Source: an uncultured Corynebacterium sp. (GTDB lineage Bacteria > Actinomycetota > Actinomycetes > Mycobacteriales > Mycobacteriaceae). From it: a stretch of DNA of 36,083 nucleotides. The stretch spans positions 1-36,083 of the forward strand of contig CAJZGD010000002.1 in NCBI GenBank assembly GCA_915275065.1, in the 5' to 3' direction. Below are positions 1 through 9,029 of the stretch, in pieces; position 1 is the stretch's first letter; the number at the start of each line of letters is the position of its first letter. The notes beneath the pieces are model-generated. The model did not search any database and was not told where the DNA came from. It saw only the letters and a list, made by a program, of their open reading frames with translations. The position numbers were made by a program, and so were the translations under genes.

Positions 1-3000
1 CCTGCCGATCGCCTTGCCCCATGCCTTTGGCCTGGATGCCTTGGCCGGGGTAGACGTAGGCAATGACGGGCTCGGCAAGAATGGCCTGACCACGGGAGAC
101 CACTTCCCCACCGATACGGCAGGTGATTTCCAATGCGGGCTGCAGCCCGATGCGTCCGACGCGTTCGACGGTGATTTCCACCTCATCGTTGAGCTGCACC
201 ATGCCGTACATGGAATAGGTCCAGCTTTGGACGGTGCCGTGGCGACCGGCAACTTGTTGCGCGGTGGCGGACAGCCACATGCCGTGCACGAGTGGTGCGG
301 GCAGACCCACGAGCTGGGATGCGTTGTAGGAGGTGTGGATGGGGTTGTAGTCACCGGTGACAGTGGCGAATGGGGTCATGTCGGCGGGTGCGGTGACCAC
401 GGCACGGTCAACGAAGGACCGAGGAGTGTCGACGATTTCCCCGGTGACGCCACCATAGGCGGGGGCCGGCACGGGGGTGTTGGTGCCGGATTGGCGACCG
501 CGAATGGCGAAGCGTTCCATCATGGTGGCTACTTGTTCGCCGTCCGAATACAGTTCCAGTTCCACCGTGACGATGCGACCGGAGGCGGATTCGGCGATGG
601 ATGCGCAACGGCTTGTGACGTCGATGCGGCGGCCATCGGCAAGTTCGGCAAGATCTACCTTCAAATCGACCACATGGTCGAGATGGACGGCATTGAGCAA
701 ACCTTCGATAACTGGGTATCCGTCAGCCAGTTTTCCAGTGCCCAGGGCAGTATAAATCGCGGGCCAGCAGGGGCCGACAAGCACGTCCGGAGTAATTTCG
801 GCGGGGTTGCCGCCGGCCACACCGGCATGGGTGCGGGGCAGTTTGGCCGGCAGGTGGAAGCTGTCGTGGACGTCACCATGGTTGTCAACCTCGGGCAGGC
901 CGGCGATGGTGTCACCTGCTGCGGAGACGGAGCCTACGCCGGCGACGCCTGCGAGCAGGGCGAATACCGCATCGGGGAGGCGGTCATGGGACACAACCGG
1001 GCTGGCCCCAGTAGCAACGGATTCCGGCAACTCCAGCGGAATGTCGACATGTTTGACATGGTAGGGGCGGCTGTCCTCGGGGAGGTGCTCCCAGGTGGAG
1101 TCGGCGTTGATGCGAAGAATGAACTGGTTATCGTCTTCTTCGATGAGGTCGAAGGCGGTTTCCGGCAGATGGTAGGCCGGGTTGTCGATCAGGTGGCCGT
1201 GCCAGGAAATGGTGCGGGACTTCAAGATGGTGTCCGCCGGGGTGTCGGCCAGCCGGGAGAAGGCCGGTTCAACTTCGCCGGTTTCGGTGGCGATTTTGTC
1301 TACGCAGGCGGCTTCGAAACGGCCCAGCAGGTCGGCGACGGGCTCGTCTACCTGGGTGATGCCACCGACGGAGATGGGGCCGGGAATGACCCGCACTGCA
1401 CGTGCCGGATAGCGGTCGTCGTGGGCTTGCCACAGGGAGTCCAGGCCGAACCACCGCTTGAGGTCGCCGTCGATGATGGGCACCCAGGGCATGGGTTTGT
1501 GGTGTTTGCGGTTCAGCGTAATGAACCAGGCGGCGTCGCTGGGTTGCACGGTGATGTCGCGGGCCTGCGGGTATGCGGCCAGGAGCTTGTCAACGGCCGC
1601 AGGTGCGTCCGCGATATCGGCAATCTCTGGGAAGAGCGTTTCCACTTCCCCATGGTCCACGGGGTTGAGTCGGGCCTCGACGCGGTGCAGTAGGTCAAAG
1701 AATCGGTCATCCCAGGTGGGGTCGGTGAAGGGATACGCCAATTCGACAAAGCGTTCGACCCATTGGGCATAGGTCATCAGTTCGACATCGCCGAAGTAGG
1801 GTTTCGCGGTTTTGTTGATTGCCTCGATGATTTCCGAGGCGTGATCCGCGTAGGTATCGGGGTCGAGTGAGGTAATGAGTCGGGAGGCCCGGGCGAAATC
1901 GTTGTCGATCTCGTACAGGTCGGCAAGCAGGTGTGATTGCCCGGAGGTCATGCCACCGTCGGACTTGAGGCGGCCCACCCAGCCTTCTTCAATGCCAGGG
2001 GTGTTGACGAGGGCTTGTTTCACCTCGTCGGTGGTTTTGGCTTCCTTGGTGGCCATGGCTGCGGTTCCGACGAGGATGCCGTCGATAGGCATGCGTTTGC
2101 GGCCGTGTTTCAGCGACCAGTCGCCGGAAATATATTGGGCGGCCTTGTCAGGGGTGCCAATGCCGCCGCCTGCGACGATGACCACGTTGGGGCGTTGCCG
2201 CAGCTCTTTGTAGGTGGCGAGCAGCAGGTCGTCAAGGTCAACCCAGGAGTGGTGACCGCCGGCGTGCCCGTCCTCAATTTGCACGATGATGTCGGCTTCG
2301 GGGTTGGCGTCGGCGATTTCCAAAACGCTGCGGATTTGAGCGATGGTGCCCGGCTTGAAGGCGATGTAGGGGTAGCCGTCGGCGTGCAGGTCGGCGATGA
2401 GCTGGTTAGCTTCCTCCAATTCGGGGATACCGGCGGAAATGGTGACACCGTTGATGGCAGAGCCTGCAGCACGAGCCTTGGAGACAATACGTTGCTGACC
2501 GAATTGGAGGTTCCACATGTACCGGTCGAAGAACATGGAGTTAAATTGGGCGCTGCGGCCGGGCTCCAACTGTGCTTGGAGATTGTCGTTATTGAAGTTG
2601 AAAACTTCCTCCGAATACTGGCCGCCACCTGCCATTTCCGCCCAGTGGCCGGCGTTTGCTGCGGCGGCCACAATATCGGCATCCACGGTGGTGGGGGTCA
2701 TGCCGGCCAGGATGATGGGCGACAGGCCGGTGAGCCGGCTGAAGGCGGTTTGAACCTTGCGCTCCCCGGTGGGTAGCTCGATGACGCGTGGCGCGAAATC
2801 ATCAAAGTTAATGAGCTTGGGCAGTTCGGTGCCGGGGGTGGCGAGATCATCACGCTTGGCTGGGGTGGAGCCATCGAGGATGATGGCGTCGGTTTGTTCG
2901 GAGGTGATCTGGCCTAGGGTCTTGTCGAGGGTGAGCAGATAGTCGTGCTCGCCGACTTCCCATTCATATGGGTCGATGAGAATGTAGTCGCCGAGCCGTT

Positions 3001-3808
3001 GGGCATCCACCACGTTGAGGCCGCACTTCTCCGACCATTCGACCGCCTGTGCGACAGCCTCACGGTTGTGTTCATGGTGGAATGCGGCTTTCACTCCCAG
3101 GTCAGCGAAGGTAACATCCACGTGTTCCCCGCCGCGCTCGTGGGTGTCAATGGTGGCATTATACTTATCGACGGCCGCCGTCACCGCCCGCTTAACCGCC
3201 GCCAGTTCGGCACTGTCTCCAGAATAGACCGCCCGAACGGGACTGTTGATCACGCCGGGAGCAATGGGCAGCAACCCTACCGGCACGCCTTGCACAGACA
3301 TCATCCTACCGAAGGTGGCTTGGGATGCAGCGGCGCCCAGGAGGAAAGCAAAGGCCACATAATTGACAAGTTTCTCGTCATCAACCCAATTGTCACTGGG
3401 CAGTTCAGTGAGGCATTCCACCCCTAAAATGCCCTGGGAATGGCCATATGCGGTGTATTTGTCTGGGGTGAAACCCAGTTGGCCGAGTTGGGTGACGGCA
3501 GCAATTTCCCCCAGCAGAATCCCCGGCACCGACACTGCCGGTTCAGCATCAATTTCTTCCGGCTTGATGACATCCGCGGATTCCGCGGCAATGATCTGAC
3601 GTAGTCGGGTCAGGCCACCTGGCACAATCTGAGATACTTCTCGAACGACGGGAGCAATCTTGAGCTGCGCAGCATCAATGAGGTGTTCCAATTGGGTGCG
3701 GATATATGAGTCCGTACCAAATGCTGCCAGGTTCTTTTGCCATGCCGAGGCTTGACCTCCAAGAAGCACACCAACGTTAGTGATTGCATGCAAGGGGGAA
3801 AGGTTCAT
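1..3808 (-). CDS. fas: Type I fatty acid synthase, N-terminal part (runs off left edge)
   Basis: This is the N-terminal ~1269 residues of a multidomain FAS-I megasynthase, which builds acyl-CoA chains for membrane lipids and mycolic acid precursors in the cytosol. The start is ATG at 3808, preceded by AAGGA seven bases upstream. The protein begins MNLSPLHAITNVGVLLGG. An acyltransferase domain follows, with the nucleophile motif GHSQG (Ser about residue 124). An FMN-dependent enoyl reductase begins near residue 363 (ILAGMTPTTVDADIV) and has the glycine-rich DGHAGGHH near 518. A MaoC-type hot-dog dehydratase lies near 1145 (TGDYNPIHTS, LVHGMW). A second acyltransferase starts at the edge with YPGQG. 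The domain order AT-ER-DH-MPT is that of bacterial and fungal FAS-I. The ACP, ketoreductase and ketosynthase should lie left of the window. I saw no frameshift while translating. Whether it is the essential copy or a second FAS paralogue cannot be told from here. Confidence 0.95.
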   Translation of the reverse strand, partial: MNLSPLHAITNVGVLLGGQASAWQKNLAAFGTDSYIRTQLEHLIDAAQLKIAPVVREVSQIVPGGLTRLRQIIAAESADVIKPEEIDAEPAVSVPGILLGEIAAVTQLGQLGFTPDKYTAYGHSQGILGVECLTELPSDNWVDDEKLVNYVAFAFLLGAAASQATFGRMMSVQGVPVGLLPIAPGVINSPVRAVYSGDSAELAAVKRAVTAAVDKYNATIDTHERGGEHVDVTFADLGVKAAFHHEHNREAVAQAVEWSEKCGLNVVDAQRLGDYILIDPYEWEVGEHDYLLTLDKTLGQITSEQTDAIILDGSTPAKRDDLATPGTELPKLINFDDFAPRVIELPTGERKVQTAFSRLTGLSPIILAGMTPTTVDADIVAAAANAGHWAEMAGGGQYSEEVFNFNNDNLQAQLEPGRSAQFNSMFFDRYMWNLQFGQQRIVSKARAAGSAINGVTISAGIPELEEANQLIADLHADGYPYIAFKPGTIAQIRSVLEIADANPEADIIVQIEDGHAGGHHSWVDLDDLLLATYKELRQRPNVVIVAGGGIGTPDKAAQYISGDWSLKHGRKRMPIDGILVGTAAMATKEAKTTDEVKQALVNTPGIEEGWVGRLKSDGGMTSGQSHLLADLYEIDNDFARASRLITSLDPDTYADHASEIIEAINKTAKPYFGDVELMTYAQWVERFVELAYPFTDPTWDDRFFDLLHRVEARLNPVDHGEVETLFPEIADIADAPAAVDKLLAAYPQARDITVQPSDAAWFITLNRKHHKPMPWVPIIDGDLKRWFGLDSLWQAHDDRYPARAVRVIPGPISVGGITQVDEPVADLLGRFEAACVDKIATETGEVEPAFSRLADTPADTILKSRTISWHGHLIDNPAYHLPETAFDLIEEDDNQFILRINADSTWEHLPEDSRPYHVKHVDIPLELPESVATGASPVVSHDRLPDAVFALLAGVAGVGSVSAAGDTIAGLPEVDNHGDVHDSFHLPAKLPRTHAGVAGGNPAEITPDVLVGPCWPAIYTALGTGKLADGYPVIEGLLNAVHLDHVVDLKVDLAELADGRRIDVTSRCASIAESASGRIVTVELELYSDGEQVATMMERFAIRGRQSGTNTPVPAPAYGGVTGEIVDTPRSFVDRAVVTAPADMTPFATVTGDYNPIHTSYNASQLVGLPAPLVHGMWLSATAQQVAGRHGTVQSWTYSMYGMVQLNDEVEITVERVGRIGLQPALEITCRIGGEVVSRGQAILAEPVIAYVYPGQGIQAKGMGQGDRQ

Positions 3809-3864
3809 TCCACGTTCCTTCACTTAGGTTTCGATTGGGTTGCCAAAAATAACAGCAATACCTT

Positions 3865-3895
3865 TACGGAAGCGTAGGTTACTTCTCCGTAGGTT
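3865..3895. promoter_or_regulatory. Inverted and direct repeats upstream of fas, possible operator
   Basis: TACGGA (3865-3870) and TCCGTA (3886-3891) form a perfect 6-bp inverted repeat with 15 bases between them. The hexamer TAGGTT also occurs three times on the plus strand, at 3825, 3875 and 3890. All lie within 90 bp upstream of the fas ATG in the 222-bp gap between fas and the next gene. Corynebacterial fas genes are known to be controlled by the TetR-type repressor FasR. That these repeats are its operator is inference, since I cannot match them to a verified consensus. Confidence 0.35.
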
Positions 3896-4030
3896 TCAAT
3901 GTGAAAAAAATCACTCAAAACAATCTGTGCACTGCAACCGCCCTGTTTGCCCTGCCAACAGTTCTCGCGCACCACTACCCGAACCGGATATGCGCCATGC
4001 CATCCGGTCGAATACTTGTACGCAACCCAG

Positions 4031-7000
4031 CTATTTGGCGTAATCGCGCCAAGCCGCAGCGAAAAGTCGATCCAAAGACCATAATGGTGGACATTTTGTG
4101 AGGATTGGCCCCATGCCCGCACACACCAAATATCGAACAGCCTTGCTAGCTTCTACTCCATCTTGCCAAGCACCCGGCAGGAACCGGCCGCGTCCGGCGC
4201 CAGGATGCTCATCCAACACCAAGAGCCCCTGCGCTACAAGTGGCGCAGCAGCCTTATCGAGCTGAGATTTTCGCCACCCATTCCAGGCACGAACGTGCGC
4301 ATCGGTGGGATCGGCCAACGCTAAAACCTGCAGAAAATACCTGGCGCTATCCGTAGACACCGCAAATCGGTTCGCCACCTCCGCTACAATCTCTGGGACG
4401 GCCACCAATGGGTCATGGGGATCCCCCGCTGGCCCACCGGTGCGGCCCAAATCCATCAGCAGCCCATCAAGATGCCCCTCCAACAGCACCCGAATGGGCA
4501 TGGTATTCCGGGTAAAATAATCAAGTTTCCGATAATCAGCCGGCCCCACAATATCGATTGTTCCGACCTCCCACTCCCCAGCATCCAATTGCTGCTGCCC
4601 ATAGGTTTTCAGGTTCTGCAGTTTCTCCTGGAATACCCCGCGTGCGGGATCATCGAGGCTCGTGTTGCCGATAAGGTGCAGCAGTGTCGCCAGATAATCA
4701 CCAGCAGAATATTCATCCAAACCAACCGGCACCTCTGTGGTTTCGGATAGTGCAACGTTGGTGAGCCAGGAAAGATCATCGAACTGGGGCATTGCCTGCT
4801 GGAACTGGGCAGCGGTGATATGCATGATGGGCTTGCCGGTGTTCGCATTCAGTTGCGCTGCCATGGCAGCGATATCCAGCCCAATCTCGGGAAAATCCGC
4901 ATCGACCCCGGCACCGAGCACGTAATCAATCCGCGTCAAGCCCCGCAATTGAAGAATGGCAACATGCATATCCGGCTGGCTCAACCCGTACCGGTTTCGC
5001 ACCGCCGCAGCTGGCACGCCTTCGCCTGGGCTCACCACGAGGCCGCCCAACATATAAGCGCACGTTTCCGGGGTAAGGATAGTGCGGGCTGCAAGCTGCG
5101 CCGACTGGTCCGGCCGATCCTGGCGACGAGACCACGCCAGAATCACCCCAAGATAATAGACGAATTCCGAACGGGTGAGCGAAAGATCCGGGAGGTGGGA
5201 ATCGGCCGAATCAGGTTGATACACCAAAACCCGGTTGCGATTATACCGCCAATGTCGATCACCATCATAGTGACCGGCATGTGCGTCTCGGCTCTGCCAC
5301 CCAGAACCAAATATTCCCAGTTCTGTGGCCCACAGCAGGAAACGGCACACCTCTGCGACAACGTCGGGATCCAAGTGTCGACCGGCCAATCCTGCCACAA
5401 GCGTCTTTTCCCTGCCGATATAGTCCAACCAGCGAAATGTCATCGTGGTGGCCGGCGTCGGATCCGAATCGAGGCCGCTGAGCACCTCCCAAAGCTTGGT
5501 GGCCTCATGGTATGGATTGATGCTTCGAGAGCCCCGACCGGTGCGGCCAGTCACCGTAAACAACAGTGATAATGCCGCCTCACTCATATCATTCGTTTCG
5601 GAATAATCGGCCATGCTCAACCAACTATGGAGTCGCCGCACCTGAGAAACCAGGGATAATAGTGATTCCGCAATCACCGAATTAGAACCGAATAGTTTTT
5701 CGATCGTTGCCAGTTCCGGGTTTTCCCATAACTCTTCGGCCTGCTCCGTGGTCACAGCCCGCAGCGCGATGCTCATGTTGAGATCCCGGGGTCGGAGCTG
5801 ACTTAATGCCCCCACCGGCACCGCGCCAATACCATCAGAAACTTGAGCGATGGGAAGCCCGGAATCGGCATCGATAAGCATCCGATCCCGACTTAAAAGC
5901 CATGTCCCGCCGCCAGGACGATTCAGTGCCGCGCACAGGGGAACTGGTGCCCGAAAACTGCCCAATGGTGTGACCAATCGATAATCACCGATGCCACCAC
6001 GGGGGCCAAAAGATAATGCGATATGCGCACCATTACTTACTCCGCAAGGGCCGTCCTCCGTGGTGGGGTAGGCCGAAACCACGAGAGAATCTGACATAAG
6101 AAACTCATGGTCGGCCGGAATTCTAGTACGCCGCAGCCCAGTAATCTTTATGCCCGGCACACTGGTGCCACGTTTGAGTGGTGAAAAATATTCCATGTCG
6201 ACGATCTCCCCGGTTTCCCACACCGTTGCAACGTCGTCGACAAGCACATAATGCGGCCCGGTACCCACAACCTTGCCGTTGCATTCCTGCGACCCCCAGG
6301 GGGCAAGCAACTCGCTGTCATTGCGGGTGCGGGCCCCCAATAGTCGACAATGGCGAGTACCCTGCGCATCGTCATAGCGCACCGCAATCCGCTCCCCCAC
6401 CAACCAAGCCGAATCGAGGGTGCGGCAATCTTTGGGCAACCGGCCACGCGCCACGATGGCATCACCGTCGACCATCTCAATGCTTTGCCCGCTCCGCACC
6501 GCGACCGCTGGGTAGGCATCATAAAGCTCAAAGCTCTTATGGCTTCTGCAAACCTGCTCAAGCATTGGCCAGGCCAATTCGCTCATAACCCCACGACTGA
6601 TACGTAATTGCAATTCTGCCACGGGGTCAAAGCTTCGAAGTTGCGCCATCGCTTTGGAATTTATCGACGCTAACCTCTTATCGAACACATATGCCAACTG
6701 CTGAGTCTGGAAAACCTCCCACTCCGGCCCGGAGCCAGCAAACCGCTGCTTTGCCTTCACCAAGCGGGTTAACGCAAGACTCGCCAGCCGCCGAGCGGGC
6801 TTCGACGCCGCAAATGCATCAAAATTGTTCGCAATAGTTCTAATGTTCAGGTTTGCGGCAAGCCAACTGCGCAGCCGCTTATGGGAATAAATCCCCGCCA
6901 AGTCACCCCGATCCGAGTCACTAGCCCACTCCTGCCAGCGCAATTCCTCATCAAAATCGCCATCCCACTCGATACCACTTGCACACAATGCATCAACAAG

Positions 7001-8014
7001 TTCGATGGGGAAAATCGAAAATCGGGGCGCAAGCGACAGGCCCGACAACGACACGCTCCGCACCGCATCGACTAACCTGCGGTCAGGCGGTAACGCTTCC
7101 CTACGCCCCAGACTGTGCAGCCATTCAACCAAATCCGCCGCTAGAGTCGGGATAGCGTCACAATCGTGGAGCAACGATAAAAATTCCACCGCCGTAAGAT
7201 GCACCGGCCTAGACTTGCGCAAAACCTCCCGGTAATCAGGCTCTTTTGACGCCAGCATCACCAACAACTCGTGAGCCTCTTGGAAAAACCCAGCCTCCGA
7301 TCTGCGGAAACCTGATAATCCCAGAACCGCCTCAAGAAAATATTGATGCTTATCCTCAGGGATATCCTGCAGCACCCCCGCATATGCCCCCACCCCGGCG
7401 CGCATGACCGCAATCATCACCTGTGCGGACGACTGTAAATCGGTACGCACCTGATCGCGTAACTCCCGCACGCCCGCAACCCCTAGATTGAAAAACTCAA
7501 CAAAAGTAGCCGCCCGCTGCGACGCATCGATAGGAAGATCATAATCTCGTTCAACCTGCCGCGCCTTGGCGTAATAGTGCTTGGCATAAGTGTTTTTCTC
7601 TACCCTGGCGAAAATGCGTGCTAGTTCATCAAAAATCGGTGGAATCACCCGCGGCGCGGCTTCAAACAGCGCATCGTTCAGTGTATCGAATCTAGTCCAC
7701 ACAGCGGAAGCATCGGTGTCAGCAACGCGCCTGGCCCACTCCATCGTAGGAATCAGGTCCAGGACATACTGTGCACCTTGAGGATCGGCCGCGAGTGCTG
7801 CCGCCGGGAAACCGGTTGAGGCAGGTGGCACATAGCCCACCTTTTGCTTTCTAGTTGGCGATAATCCTGCTGTCTTCATGGCAATGGTTTCTGCTTTGAC
7901 CAGCGCATTCGGCACAAGTTTCACGACCACATTCCCTGTTGGCCCTATAAATTCCATGGCATTGAGTGGGGTAGTTTTCTTCGGCCGACCTTGACCGATA
8001 GCAGCAATATTCAT
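4031..8014 (-). CDS. Very large protein of unknown function (1327 aa)
   Basis: I do not recognise this protein. The start chosen is ATG 8014 (MNIAAIGQGRPKK) because AAGGA sits six bases upstream. An in-frame start at 8125 exists but has no comparable ribosome site. No signal peptide or membrane segment is visible. The first ~550 residues look helical and rich in Leu, Ala and Arg, as in HEAT-like repeats. The middle (about 530-780) is rich in beta strand and glycine, with repeated stretches such as GDYRLVTPLGSF and SRDRMLIDADSGLP, suggesting a propeller-like region. The rest is again helical, and the end has a GRFLPGAWQDG motif followed by an aromatic tail. From memory this resembles long actinobacterial proteins found near MoxR-type AAA+ ATPases, but no ATPase gene is near it here. 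Its only neighbours are fas, 222 bp downstream, and a 1-kb repeat-bearing spacer upstream. It contains no nuclease, kinase or helicase motif that I can see. Confidence 0.85.
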   Translation of the reverse strand: MNIAAIGQGRPKKTTPLNAMEFIGPTGNVVVKLVPNALVKAETIAMKTAGLSPTRKQKVGYVPPASTGFPAAALAADPQGAQYVLDLIPTMEWARRVADTDASAVWTRFDTLNDALFEAAPRVIPPIFDELARIFARVEKNTYAKHYYAKARQVERDYDLPIDASQRAATFVEFFNLGVAGVRELRDQVRTDLQSSAQVMIAVMRAGVGAYAGVLQDIPEDKHQYFLEAVLGLSGFRRSEAGFFQEAHELLVMLASKEPDYREVLRKSRPVHLTAVEFLSLLHDCDAIPTLAADLVEWLHSLGRREALPPDRRLVDAVRSVSLSGLSLAPRFSIFPIELVDALCASGIEWDGDFDEELRWQEWASDSDRGDLAGIYSHKRLRSWLAANLNIRTIANNFDAFAASKPARRLASLALTRLVKAKQRFAGSGPEWEVFQTQQLAYVFDKRLASINSKAMAQLRSFDPVAELQLRISRGVMSELAWPMLEQVCRSHKSFELYDAYPAVAVRSGQSIEMVDGDAIVARGRLPKDCRTLDSAWLVGERIAVRYDDAQGTRHCRLLGARTRNDSELLAPWGSQECNGKVVGTGPHYVLVDDVATVWETGEIVDMEYFSPLKRGTSVPGIKITGLRRTRIPADHEFLMSDSLVVSAYPTTEDGPCGVSNGAHIALSFGPRGGIGDYRLVTPLGSFRAPVPLCAALNRPGGGTWLLSRDRMLIDADSGLPIAQVSDGIGAVPVGALSQLRPRDLNMSIALRAVTTEQAEELWENPELATIEKLFGSNSVIAESLLSLVSQVRRLHSWLSMADYSETNDMSEAALSLLFTVTGRTGRGSRSINPYHEATKLWEVLSGLDSDPTPATTMTFRWLDYIGREKTLVAGLAGRHLDPDVVAEVCRFLLWATELGIFGSGWQSRDAHAGHYDGDRHWRYNRNRVLVYQPDSADSHLPDLSLTRSEFVYYLGVILAWSRRQDRPDQSAQLAARTILTPETCAYMLGGLVVSPGEGVPAAAVRNRYGLSQPDMHVAILQLRGLTRIDYVLGAGVDADFPEIGLDIAAMAAQLNANTGKPIMHITAAQFQQAMPQFDDLSWLTNVALSETTEVPVGLDEYSAGDYLATLLHLIGNTSLDDPARGVFQEKLQNLKTYGQQQLDAGEWEVGTIDIVGPADYRKLDYFTRNTMPIRVLLEGHLDGLLMDLGRTGGPAGDPHDPLVAVPEIVAEVANRFAVSTDSARYFLQVLALADPTDAHVRAWNGWRKSQLDKAAAPLVAQGLLVLDEHPGAGRGRFLPGAWQDGVEASKAVRYLVCAGMGPILTKCPPLWSLDRLFAAAWRDYAK

Positions 8015-8374
8015 GGAGCTTCCTTGTGATGAAGTATTCCGCATCCCAGTATGACAACCTTGGGTGCGGATCGAGAGTGAGGCGAAATGGACTAACGTTA
8101 ACCCTTTATACTCAGATCTGGCCACGTTGGACAGGCTTATTAGTGAGGGGGTATTTTCAGATTCATTTTCTTCCTATCAGGGCCTCCTCGTAGTTATAAC
8201 TGCATTGTGATATATCGTGCCATGGTTTTACCGCGAGTATAGCGAGGTTGCGGGACATAACTACTCCGCCTATTCGAACTTAATTGCGAATTGCTCGCTG
8301 GTTTCATATGGGGCTTCGTGCAAGGCTTCAAAAACTCCTAAACTGACCCAGCCAAGACAAGACCTGACGTAGCT

Positions 8375-8489
8375 GAGGCGAAGCATATTGTTTGCCGCAA
8401 GCTCCCCTCAGGCAAAAGCTCCCCTTTCGCATCAACATAGTGGGATACGTTGCCAACTATTGCGGAAGGGGAGCTTTTGGCTTCGCCTC
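8375..8489. repeat. Outer 10-bp inverted repeat enclosing interspersed element 1
   Basis: GAGGCGAAGC at 8375-8384 and its exact reverse complement GCTTCGCCTC at 8480-8489 bracket element 1. They also enclose an extra half-arm, AAGCTCCCC at 8399-8407. This makes a nested palindromic structure of 115 bp. Other copies of the family lack this outer repeat. Confidence 0.55.
8414..8478. repeat. Interspersed inverted-arm element, copy 1
   Basis: The left arm AAAAGCTCCCCTTTCGC (8414-8430) and right arm GCGGAAGGGGAGCTTTT (8462-8478) are 17 bases each. They are reverse complements except at one position, and the mismatch is a possible G-T wobble. The interior is 31 bases. Both arms carry the CCCC/GGGG variant, whereas most other copies carry CCAC/GTGG, so the arms have changed together. 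Confidence 0.8.
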
Positions 8490-8635
8490 CCCATCAAATC
8501 TCACCTCAAATCGGCCACAATCCGACACCTCACAACCACGCTGATGCCAAACTGGCACCAATCAAGATCACAATTCATGCTCAAACAGCAGTCAAATCAC
8601 CGTCTGATTGGCTCGTGGGAGATTCTGCCAAATGC

Positions 8636-8699
8636 CAAAGCTCCACTTTCCAACAGGTTATGGGAAAATCATGAAGCTTGATTGGAAAGTGGAGCTTTG
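8636..8699. repeat. Interspersed inverted-arm element, copy 2 (perfect arms)
   Basis: An 18-base left arm, CAAAGCTCCACTTTCCAA (8636-8653), and its exact reverse complement at 8682-8699 enclose 28 bases. This is the best-paired copy in the window. A run of six T follows at 8702-8707, so on the plus strand it could also act as a long-loop terminator, but no plus-strand gene precedes it. Confidence 0.85.
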
Positions 8700-8892
8700 A
8701 GTTTTTTACGCCGCAATGCGCCACAAGCCCCACCGCGAATAATGTGAGCTACGTTGCCGGCAAAACACCGCAAAACACCATAAAGCTGCCACATAAATGC
8801 CCACACTGCAAACATTGCACCGCATTCACCAGGTTTTGATGTACTAATGATCTTCCCTAAAATCTCCCCTTCCCCGCACTACCTCTACCATC

Positions 8893-8974
8893 AACTTTTC
8901 TGCCGTGCGGCAGAAAAGTTTCAACCCCACCAATCACGATTGATTAGTGGGGTATCAACAATAGCCTGCTATTG
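8893..8974. repeat. Three hairpins in tandem downstream of the DUF4185 gene
   Basis: Three separate inverted repeats lie almost end to end. 8893-8920 is a perfect 13-bp stem (AACTTTTCTGCCG and its complement) with two central bases. 8924-8953 has arms ACCCCAC-C-AATCA and TGATT-A-GTGGGGT with one mismatch and a 4-base loop. 8959-8974 is CAATAGC-CT-GCTATTG. They begin about 55 bp beyond the 3' end of the minus-strand DUF4185 gene. None is followed by a clear T run on the minus strand, so a factor-dependent terminator or RNA-stabilising role is possible, but this is inference. Confidence 0.7.
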
Positions 8975-9029
8975 ATGTGACAGATTGGCGTTCAACCAAA
9001 CCTGACCAAAGGCCCCCTTAATGAGTGTG

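Larger units (their letters stand above)
8015..9029. other. 1-kb non-coding spacer with repeats
   Basis: The stretch between the large minus-strand gene and the end of the DUF4185 gene holds no convincing coding sequence. The short open frames around 8388-8681 are formed by repeat arms and have no ribosome site. It contains the 5' leader of the large gene (to about 8300), one half-arm, two complete copies of the interspersed element, and a run of three hairpins at 8893-8974. The stretch 8700-8890 shows nothing I recognise. Confidence 0.7.

Noticed and set aside
14..1693. Long plus-strand open frame of 559 codons
   Set aside because: It lies antisense to fas, whose translated domains are unmistakable. 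The plus-strand protein has only low-complexity Gly/Val/Asp composition and no family match.
8388..8681. Plus-strand small open frames
   Set aside because: They are composed largely of repeat arms and have no start signal.
8399..8699. CRISPR array
   Set aside because: The repeats are inverted rather than direct, copies are separated by irregular distances, and no cas gene is present.
8636..8699. Integron attC site
   Set aside because: Length and imperfect symmetry are similar, but the conserved attC ends (RYYYAAC and GTTRRRY) are missing and no integrase or gene cassettes are seen.
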